Part shown: piece after piece, positions 57,891-64,000 of the stretch | Position numbering within the stretch: the stretch's first letter is position 1 | Layout: every line of letters starts with the position of its first letter | DNA from: Tatumella citrea | GTDB taxonomy: Bacteria; Pseudomonadota; Gammaproteobacteria; Enterobacterales; Enterobacteriaceae | DNA length: 64,000 nucleotides | Assembly (NCBI RefSeq): GCF_002163585.1 | Contig: NZ_CP015579.1 | Location: forward strand, 620,001-684,000 | Reading direction: 5' to 3' | Notes under the pieces: model-generated | What the model was told of the DNA's origin: nothing | The model's input: only the letters and a program-made list of their open reading frames with translations | Database searches by the model: none | Made by a program: the position numbers and the translations under genes

Positions 57891-60731
57891 ATGTTGCCGT
57901 TACCTTTGTTAATGAAAGAACAGACCCAAAAAATGGCAGAGTTGCTTGAGCTGCCTGTGGCATCCCTCAGCGAGCCGGAATCTGCAGCGCTGGCATTCAG
58001 CGATTTTATTGCCGAAAACCTGCAACAACAGCCGGAATGGCGCAGTAAATTACAGCAACATCCTCCGCAGCCTGATGAGTGGCAACAGTATGCAGGCTGG
58101 TTGCAGGAGTGGCTGGCAGGTGCCGACAGTGAGGCTGCAATGATGCAGGCGCTGCGGCATTTCCGTCGCTATATGATGGTACGAATTGGCTGGATGCAAT
58201 GCCTGTCCCTTTCAGACACAGAACACAGTTTGTTGCAGCTTAGCGAACTGGCCGAAGTATTAATTATTGCGACCCGTGACTGGTGTTATCGCCAGTGCTG
58301 CATTGACTGGGGGACTCCGTGCAATGCTGACGGCGTGGAACAGCAACTCTATATACTGGGAATGGGCAAGCTTGGTGGCCGTGAGCTGAATTTTTCCTCT
58401 GATATCGATTTGATTTTTGCCTGGCCGGAGAACGGAGTGACCCGTGGCGGAAGGCGTGAGCTGGATAATACTCAGTTTTTTACCCGAATGGGGCAGCGGC
58501 TGATAAAAATGCTGGATCAGCAAACTACTGATGGTTTTGTCTACCGGGTCGATATGCGGCTGAGACCATTTGGTGACAGCGGGCCACTGGTCATGAGCTA
58601 TGCAGCACTGGAAGATTACTACCAGGAGCAGGGCCGGGACTGGGAACGTTATGCGATGGTCAAAGCGCGCATCATGGGACCGGAGGATGATCAGGGCTAT
58701 CAGGAGCTTCAGCAAATGCTGCGGCCGTTTATCTACCGCCGCTATATTGATTTTAGCGTTATTCAGTCTCTGCGGACCATGAAGAGCATGATTGCCCGTG
58801 AGGTACGGCGTCGGGGGCTGTCAGATAACATAAAACTGGGTGCCGGCGGAATTCGCGAATGCGAATTTATCGTGCAGGTGTTTCAGTTAATCCGGGGGGG
58901 ACGTGAGCGTTCACTTCAGCAGCGCTCCTGGCTGGCTGCACTGGAAGCCATTGCCGGACTGGGTTTATTGCCCCCGTTGCAGGTCAGTCAGTTACGGGAT
59001 GCCTGGCTCTGGTTACGCCGTCTGGAGAACCTGCTGCAGAGTATCAATGATGAGCAAACGCAGACATTACCGTCTGATGAGCTGCATCGTGAACGCCTGG
59101 CCTGGGCAATGGGTGAAAACGGCTGGTCAGGTCTGAGCGACCGGCTGGCAGAGCATATGGAACGGGTAAGGACGATTTTTAATGATCTGATTGGCGAAGA
59201 TGTTCCGGAAGCCGCAGAGCAGTCTGAACTCAGCGATTACAGTGAACTCTGGCTGGGCGATTATCAGCCAGAAGAATTAGCACCACTGACCCCTGAACTG
59301 AATGATGAACAGCGTCAGCGGTTGCTCAGAGTATTGCAGGATTTTCGCAATGATGTGGCGCGACGGACTATCGGGCCACGGGGTCGGCTGGCATTAGACC
59401 AGCTGATGCCACGCCTGCTTTCCGGGCTTTGTGGTAGTTCGCAGGCGGATGAGACGTTGCACCGGCTGATACCGCTACTGACCGGAGTGCTGACCCGCAG
59501 CACCTATCTGGAGCTGCTGACTGAATATCCGGCAGCATTATCCCACCTGATCCGTCTGTGTGCGGCTTCACCGATGGTAGCCGATCAGCTGGCCCGCCAT
59601 CCGTTGTTGCTGGATGAGCTGCTTGATCCGGCAACACTTTATCAGCCAACCGCAACTGATGCTTATCGTGATGAGTTGCGTCAGTATCTGATGCGTATTC
59701 CGGTGGATGATGAAGAGCAACAGCTGGAAGCATTACGCCAGTTTAAACTGACACAGCATCTGCGAATCGCGGCGGCGGATCTCGCCAGAACACTGCCGGT
59801 GATGAAAGTGAGTGATCACCTTACCTGGCTGGCAGAGGCCATTCTGGAAACTGTCGTTCAACAAGCATGGAACATGATGGTCGCGCGCTATGGCAGGCCT
59901 TCTCACCTGAGTGATCAGCAACAACGTGGTTTTGCTGTTGTCGGGTACGGCAAACTGGGCGGGCTTGAGCTGGGCTACAGTTCCGATTTAGATCTGGTGT
60001 TTTTACATGACAGCCCGGAAACCTCGGTTACCGATGGAGAGCGTAGCATTGACAGTCGTCAGTTCTATCTGCGGCTGACTCAACGGGTCATGCATTTATT
60101 CAGCACCCGGACCGCATCCGGTATTTTGTACGAGGTAGATGCCAGGCTCCGTCCATCCGGAGCTGCCGGAATGCTGGTCAGCACCTGTGATGCATTTCGT
60201 CAGTATCAGCTGGAAGAAGCCTGGACCTGGGAACATCAGGCTCTGGTGAGAGCACGCGTAGTCTTTGGTGAACCGGCTCTGGCTAACCGCTTTAATGATA
60301 TCCGGCGTGAAGTTCTTACCCGGCCGAGAGAGCCGCAGAAACTGCAGGACGAAGTGCGTGAAATGCGTGAAAAAATGCGTCAGCACCTGGGTAATAAGCA
60401 TAAAGGACGCTGGGATATCAAAGCCGACAGCGGAGGAATTACGGATATTGAATTTATTGCCCAGTATCTGGTGCTGCGCTATGCCGCTGAACAACCAACA
60501 CTGACCCGCTGGCCGGATAATGTCCGGATTTTTGAAGCTATGGCAGGAGGGGGAATAGTGCCGGACCAGGAAGCCGCAGAGCTGACGACTACCTATGTCA
60601 CGCTGCGGGATACTCTGCACCATCTGGCGTTGCAGTCTTTACCTGGCCATGTAGATCCGCAAATCTTTGAACAACAGCGTCAGATTGTCAGCCAGAGCTG
60701 GCAACACTGGCTGGAACAACCTGCGGAATAA
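57891..60731 (+). CDS. glnE: Bifunctional glutamine synthetase adenylyltransferase/adenylyl-removing enzyme
   Basis: A 946-aa enzyme, the same length as E. coli GlnE, that adenylylates and deadenylylates glutamine synthetase in response to PII and glutamine. The N-terminal adenylyl-removase half has [20 protein letters not shown], and the C-terminal adenylyltransferase half has [20 protein letters not shown]; both carry the nucleotidyltransferase G-K-L-G-G and D-x-D motifs. The extreme N-terminus (first 35 residues) is divergent; ATG at 57891 or at 57912 could be used. It adds a post-translational layer to the nitrogen response implied by nac. Confidence 0.95.
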   Translation: MLPLPLLMKEQTQKMAELLELPVASLSEPESAALAFSDFIAENLQQQPEWRSKLQQHPPQPDEWQQYAGWLQEWLAGADSEAAMMQALRHFRRYMMVRIGWMQCLSLSDTEHSLLQLSELAEVLIIATRDWCYRQCCIDWGTPCNADGVEQQLYILGMGKLGGRELNFSSDIDLIFAWPENGVTRGGRRELDNTQFFTRMGQRLIKMLDQQTTDGFVYRVDMRLRPFGDSGPLVMSYAALEDYYQEQGRDWERYAMVKARIMGPEDDQGYQELQQMLRPFIYRRYIDFSVIQSLRTMKSMIAREVRRRGLSDNIKLGAGGIRECEFIVQVFQLIRGGRERSLQQRSWLAALEAIAGLGLLPPLQVSQLRDAWLWLRRLENLLQSINDEQTQTLPSDELHRERLAWAMGENGWSGLSDRLAEHMERVRTIFNDLIGEDVPEAAEQSELSDYSELWLGDYQPEELAPLTPELNDEQRQRLLRVLQDFRNDVARRTIGPRGRLALDQLMPRLLSGLCGSSQADETLHRLIPLLTGVLTRSTYLELLTEYPAALSHLIRLCAASPMVADQLARHPLLLDELLDPATLYQPTATDAYRDELRQYLMRIPVDDEEQQLEALRQFKLTQHLRIAAADLARTLPVMKVSDHLTWLAEAILETVVQQAWNMMVARYGRPSHLSDQQQRGFAVVGYGKLGGLELGYSSDLDLVFLHDSPETSVTDGERSIDSRQFYLRLTQRVMHLFSTRTASGILYEVDARLRPSGAAGMLVSTCDAFRQYQLEEAWTWEHQALVRARVVFGEPALANRFNDIRREVLTRPREPQKLQDEVREMREKMRQHLGNKHKGRWDIKADSGGITDIEFIAQYLVLRYAAEQPTLTRWPDNVRIFEAMAGGGIVPDQEAAELTTTYVTLRDTLHHLALQSLPGHVDPQIFEQQRQIVSQSWQHWLEQPAE

Positions 60732-60913
60732 AAACAATAACCTGTTTGAATAATGGCAACTTTTTACTGCTGTTGTTGCCTTAACTGAGATTGACTTTGC
60801 CGGCTGTGTCGCATAGCCGGCTACATTGTTTACAGATAACCACTCCTGATGAGTGTTTATGTTATTATCGGCAAAATTTTTTAGTCTGATTTACACGCTC
60901 TGGAGTCGCTGGA

Positions 60914-62344
60914 ATGAAAGTAACGCTGCCTGATTTTGGCCGTGCGGGTGTATTGGTAATTGGTGACGTCATGTTAGATCGTTACTGGTATGGACCGACA
61001 CAACGAATATCTCCTGAAGCCCCTGTGCCTGTGGTTAAAGTCGAAACCATCGAAGAACGTCCCGGTGGTGCTGCCAACGTGGCAATGAATATCGCCGCGC
61101 TGGGTACTACGTCACGGCTGATTGGGCTGACCGGGGCAGATGAAGCCGCGCAGACCTTATCCCGTACCCTCGAAAATGTGAATGTTGGCTGTGATTTTGT
61201 CAAAGTCAGTACACATCCGACGATTACTAAACTACGTATTCTTTCAAGAAATCAGCAGCTTATTCGCCTTGATTTTGAGGAAGGATTTGAAAATATCGAT
61301 CCAGAACCGATTAATCAGCAGATGCGTGCTACTGTCGGAAATGTAGGCGCGGTGGTGTTATCTGATTATGCAAAAGGCGCATTGTCTGATGTACAGACGC
61401 TGATTGGTATTGCCCGTGATGCCGGTGTTCCGGTACTGATTGATCCGAAAGGCACCGATTTTGAACGTTATCGTGGCGCCACACTACTGACTCCAAATCT
61501 TTCTGAGTTTGAAGCCGTCGCCGGAAAATGCCGTGATGTTGACGATATTGTCGAGCGGGGAATGGCACTGCTCACTGATTATGATCTGTCGGCACTGCTG
61601 GTGACCCGGTCAGAAAACGGAATGACACTGCTACAGCCGGGTAAAGAACCTGTGCATTTACCCACTCTGGCGCAGGAAGTTTATGATGTGACCGGCGCCG
61701 GTGACACAGTGATTGGCGTGCTGGCAGCTGCGTTGGCCGCGGGTTGTTCTCTGGAAGATGCCTGTTTCCTGGCCAATGCGGGAGCCGGAGTGGTGGTTGG
61801 TAAACTGGGTACTTCTACTGTCAGCCCGGTCGAACTGGAAAATGCTATTCACGCCCGTCCGGACAGTGGTTTCGGTGTTATGGATGAGCAACAACTGAAA
61901 GCCGCCGTAGAACAAGCCCGTGCCCGTGGTGAGAAAGTAGTGATGACCAACGGTGTGTTTGATATTTTGCATGCCGGGCATGTCTCTTACCTGGCGAATG
62001 CCCGTCAGTTGGGTGACCGACTGATAGTTGCGGTCAACAGCGATGCTTCCACCCGACGTCTGAAAGGCGACAGCCGGCCGGTTAACCCGTTAATCAACCG
62101 GATGATTGTGCTGGGTGCACTGGAAGCTGTGGACTGGGTGGTATCGTTTGAAGAAGATACACCACAACGTTTGATCAGCGAAATATTGCCGGATCTGTTG
62201 GTGAAAGGCGGTGATTATAAGCCTGAGCAGGTCGCTGGTGGTAAAGAAGTGGTCGCAAATGGCGGGGAAGTTCGGATTCTGAATTTTGAAGATGGAATTT
62301 CTACTACCAATATCATTAAAACTATCAAAAGCCGTTCTTCCTGA
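60914..62344 (+). CDS. hldE: Bifunctional D-beta-D-heptose 7-phosphate kinase/1-phosphate adenylyltransferase HldE
   Basis: A 476-aa enzyme (E. coli 477) in ADP-heptose synthesis for the LPS core. The N-terminal ribokinase-like kinase (residues 1-318) has [24 protein letters not shown] and [10 protein letters not shown]. The C-terminal cytidylyltransferase-like domain (from about 344) has [16 protein letters not shown] and [17 protein letters not shown]. The start at 60914 has a GGAGTCGCTGGA context upstream. Confidence 0.96.
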   Translation: MKVTLPDFGRAGVLVIGDVMLDRYWYGPTQRISPEAPVPVVKVETIEERPGGAANVAMNIAALGTTSRLIGLTGADEAAQTLSRTLENVNVGCDFVKVSTHPTITKLRILSRNQQLIRLDFEEGFENIDPEPINQQMRATVGNVGAVVLSDYAKGALSDVQTLIGIARDAGVPVLIDPKGTDFERYRGATLLTPNLSEFEAVAGKCRDVDDIVERGMALLTDYDLSALLVTRSENGMTLLQPGKEPVHLPTLAQEVYDVTGAGDTVIGVLAAALAAGCSLEDACFLANAGAGVVVGKLGTSTVSPVELENAIHARPDSGFGVMDEQQLKAAVEQARARGEKVVMTNGVFDILHAGHVSYLANARQLGDRLIVAVNSDASTRRLKGDSRPVNPLINRMIVLGALEAVDWVVSFEEDTPQRLISEILPDLLVKGGDYKPEQVAGGKEVVANGGEVRILNFEDGISTTNIIKTIKSRSS

Positions 62345-62394
62345 TAACAGCAGGCATGCGGGAGTGTACGCTCCCGCAGTTAGCCAGTGCCGGA

Positions 62395-62691
62395 TTAGGC
62401 TTCGCTGTCTGTCGGCGATGCTGGTTTTACGGCTGGGGTAGTCACCGGGTTAGCCGCAGCTTCCAGGGCGTTAAGACGCTGCTCCAGGGCGGTCAGCTTT
62501 TCGCGGGTACGCAGTAATACCTGAGTCTGAACATCAAATTCTTCCCGGTTGACTAAATCCATACGACCCAGCTGAGCCTGCAGTACCTGACGAATTTTTT
62601 TCTCAACATCATCACCTAAGTTACGGATTCCCTGTGGCATTGCATCCTGTACCTGACGTGCGAGTTGTTCAATTTTTTTAGTATCAATCAT
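62395..62691 (-). CDS. ubiK: Ubiquinone biosynthesis accessory factor UbiK (YqiC)
   Basis: A 98-aa BMFP-domain protein with an amphipathic N-terminal helix ([20 protein letters not shown]) and a C-terminal coiled coil ([20 protein letters not shown]). It ends in a Pro/Thr/Ser tail. It forms a complex with UbiJ and is needed for efficient aerobic ubiquinone synthesis. Convergent with hldE; a hairpin TGCGGGAG / CTCCCGCA at 62357-62378 lies between them. Confidence 0.9.
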   Translation of the reverse strand: MIDTKKIEQLARQVQDAMPQGIRNLGDDVEKKIRQVLQAQLGRMDLVNREEFDVQTQVLLRTREKLTALEQRLNALEAAANPVTTPAVKPASPTDSEA

Positions 62692-62876
62692 GACAGATTC
62701 CTGTAGTTGTCGCCAGAAAGCGAATGAGGTGCTGCCGGTGGCGCCCCCTGAATAAGTTAAGTGTAATGCCTCTGCCGGAAACGGGAAACCTATAAATTAA
62801 ACCGCAGGATCTGATAATAACTTTTAGTGGTCAGGTGATTGCCGTTTCTGACATTTGGGGATATAGTGATTTTGCT
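62692..62876. other. Divergent region ubiK / ribB, promoter part
   Basis: Apart from the riboswitch that follows, this stretch should hold the ubiK and ribB promoters. I did not identify a convincing -35/-10 pair. Confidence 0.4.
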
Positions 62877-63020
62877 TATTCTCAGGGCGGGGCGAAATTC
62901 CCCACCGGCGGTAAATCAGTTTTCACTGAAAGCCCGCGAGCGCTTCAGCCTTTGGCTGAAGGTCAGCAGATCCGGTGTAATTCCGGGGCCGACGGTTAGA
63001 GTCCGGATGGGAGAGGGTAA
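62877..63020 (+). ncRNA. FMN riboswitch (RFN element) in the ribB leader
   Basis: The sequence carries the invariant segments of the RFN aptamer in order: AGGGCGGGGCGAAATTCCCC, ACCGGCGGT, AGCCCGCGAGCG, CAGATCCGGTGTAATTCCGG, GCCGACGGTTAGAGTCCGGA. The variable stem in the middle is a clean hairpin (CTTCAGCC / GGCTGAAG around 62943-62962). After the aptamer, a short hairpin near 63042-63053 followed by a T-rich stretch may be the terminator of the expression platform. FMN binding should reduce ribB expression. Confidence 0.95.
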
Positions 63021-63041
63021 CGATACATTAGTGAACCTGAT

Positions 63042-63062
63042 CGGTTCTGACCGTTATTTTTT
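63042..63062 (+). terminator. Possible riboswitch-controlled terminator
   Basis: A short stem CGGT / ACCG around TCTG (63042-63053) is followed by a run of T (TTATTTTTTG). It is weak alone. In E. coli the ribB riboswitch acts on both translation and Rho-dependent termination, so this element may not be essential. Confidence 0.4.
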
Positions 63063-63128
63063 GTCTTACTGACATTCCTCCTAAGCTGCCCTGGTTCTGG
63101 TAACATTTATCATAAAAGGGTTTTTACC

Positions 63129-63785
63129 ATGAATCAGACTCTTCTTTCTGAATTTGGCACGCCTGAAGAGCGTGTAGAACGTGCATTTGCAGCACTACGT
63201 GAAAATCGTGGTGTGATGGTGCTTGATGACGAAAATCGTGAAAACGAAGCGGATATGATTTTCGCTGCAGAGACCATGACTGTTGAGCAGATGGCTCTGA
63301 CCATTCGTCACGGCAGTGGCATCGTTTGCCTGTGCATGACCGAACAGCGTCGCCGTCAGCTCGATTTACCGATGATGGTTGATAACAATACCAGCCCATA
63401 CGGCACCGGTTTTACTGTGACTATCGAAGCCGCTCAGGGAGTCACCACGGGTGTGTCTGCGAAAGACCGAATCACTACCGTGCGCGCTGCTGTCGCTGAT
63501 GATGCCCAGCCTTCTGATCTTAACCGTCCTGGCCATGTGTTCCCGTTGCGTGCCCGCGAAGGTGGTGTTCTGACCCGTGGTGGACATACTGAGGCGACGG
63601 TTGATCTGGTCCGTCTGGCCGGATTTAAATCGATGGGCGTACTCTGTGAGCTGACCAATGATGATGGGTCAATGGCACGTGCACCTGAAGCCATTGTGTT
63701 TGCTAAACAGCATAATATGCCGGTTGTCACTATCGAAGATCTGGTCGCCTGGCGCCAGCAGCACGATAATCGTCAGGCTGTCTGA
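63129..63785 (+). CDS. ribB: 3,4-dihydroxy-2-butanone 4-phosphate synthase RibB
   Basis: A 218-aa enzyme (E. coli 217) making the four-carbon unit of riboflavin from ribulose 5-phosphate. Active-site motifs are [16 protein letters not shown] (metal and substrate acids), [11 protein letters not shown], and [22 protein letters not shown]. It is monofunctional, without the GTP cyclohydrolase II domain. Controlled by the upstream FMN riboswitch and followed by a strong terminator. Confidence 0.97.
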   Translation: MNQTLLSEFGTPEERVERAFAALRENRGVMVLDDENRENEADMIFAAETMTVEQMALTIRHGSGIVCLCMTEQRRRQLDLPMMVDNNTSPYGTGFTVTIEAAQGVTTGVSAKDRITTVRAAVADDAQPSDLNRPGHVFPLRAREGGVLTRGGHTEATVDLVRLAGFKSMGVLCELTNDDGSMARAPEAIVFAKQHNMPVVTIEDLVAWRQQHDNRQAV

Positions 63786-63813
63786 ATACAGCACAACCTG
63801 TAATCATTTTTAG

Positions 63814-63845
63814 AAAAGCTGGCAAGTCTGCCAGCTTTTTTTATG
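63814..63845 (+). terminator. Rho-independent terminator of ribB
   Basis: AAAAGCTGGCA / TGCCAGCTTTT form an 11-bp stem with a 4-base loop (63814-63839), ending in a T run. Confidence 0.9.
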
Positions 63846-63985
63846 CCTGCCAGCCAGACCTTCCACAGCCCTTCTGCATATCATTCAAAATCTCTGAATA
63901 TGATCATCATTATCCGCCGGGTGTATTCCTTGTAGAAAAGAGTATTTTGTAGCACATGAGCAATCTGACTTTGCGGAGAAAAATT

Positions 63986-64000
63986 ATGACGGGTTCACGT
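63986..64000 (+). CDS. Start of a gene cut by the window edge
   Basis: ATG at 63986 opens MTGSR to the last base, preceded at a suitable distance by the ribosome site GCGGAGAAA (63973-63981). The upstream 140 bases contain AT-rich promoter-like sequence. The product cannot be identified from five codons. Confidence 0.4.

Noticed and set aside
60799..60821. GCCGGCT / AGCCGGC hairpin after glnE as a terminator
   Set aside because: Seven-bp stem but no T tract; it may be only an mRNA structure, so it is not listed as a terminator.

Overview
The window is chromosomal DNA from an enterobacterium (order Enterobacterales). The block from 46.6 kb to 63.8 kb has the Escherichia coli gene order rpsU-dnaG-rpoD, tsaD, plsY, folB, uppP, cca, ygiM, ygiF, glnE, hldE, ubiK, ribB, and the maltose regulon encodes proteins nearly the same length as those of E. 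coli. The catabolic genes between these blocks (tannase, 5-oxoprolinase, tetronate-type sugar acids, several amino acid importers) suggest a plant- or fruit-associated member such as Erwiniaceae/Tatumella. That placement is an inference.

Region by region. (1) 0-8.1 kb is a nitrogen-scavenging locus: the end of a 5-oxoprolinase operon (pxpC-pxpA), an aminotransferase, and a Nac-type LysR regulator whose upstream region carries a near-perfect NtrC site and a consensus sigma-54 promoter. After it come a biotin-carrier-like protein that has lost its biotinyl lysine, a short-chain dehydrogenase, and a polar amino acid ABC transporter without a binding protein. (2) 8.2-8.9 kb is yecA. (3) 9-27 kb is a complete maltose/maltodextrin regulon, malM-lamB-malK divergent from malE-malF-malG, then malQ-malP divergent from malT, with MalT boxes and a CRP-like site. 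It is interrupted at 16.7-19.4 kb by a small AT-richer insert. The insert holds an unrecognised two-gene module (168 aa plus an overlapping 48 aa basic protein), gene remnants, a short direct repeat and a DUF4037 nucleotidyltransferase-like gene. (4) 27-41 kb is a catabolic accessory region: tannase-family esterase, an orphan protein, an orphan periplasmic binding protein with an LVIVD-type repeat protein, a MocR regulator/EamA exporter pair, a flavin monooxygenase, and an operon of binding protein, fused permease-ATPase, GntR regulator and DUF1989 protein. A cluster of four TGGTGCA half-sites lies upstream of that operon. A uracil-DNA-glycosylase-like protein follows. (5) 41.2-46.5 kb is a six-gene DeoR-controlled operon for a tetronate-like acid, with two unusual members. 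(6) 46.6-63.8 kb is the conserved housekeeping block, ending with an FMN riboswitch and ribB. A gene probably begins at the right edge.

How the parts work together. LamB, MalM, MalEFGK, MalP, MalQ and MalT form one maltodextrin uptake and breakdown system. The nac promoter links the first locus to the NtrC nitrogen response. The accessory operons each carry their own regulator, which is typical of exchangeable catabolic cassettes. I saw no CRISPR array, intact insertion sequence, tRNA or rRNA gene. The most unusual material is the insert between malG and malQ, the lysine-less biotin-carrier-like protein, the half-site cluster at 40.12-40.16 kb, and the DeoR operon.
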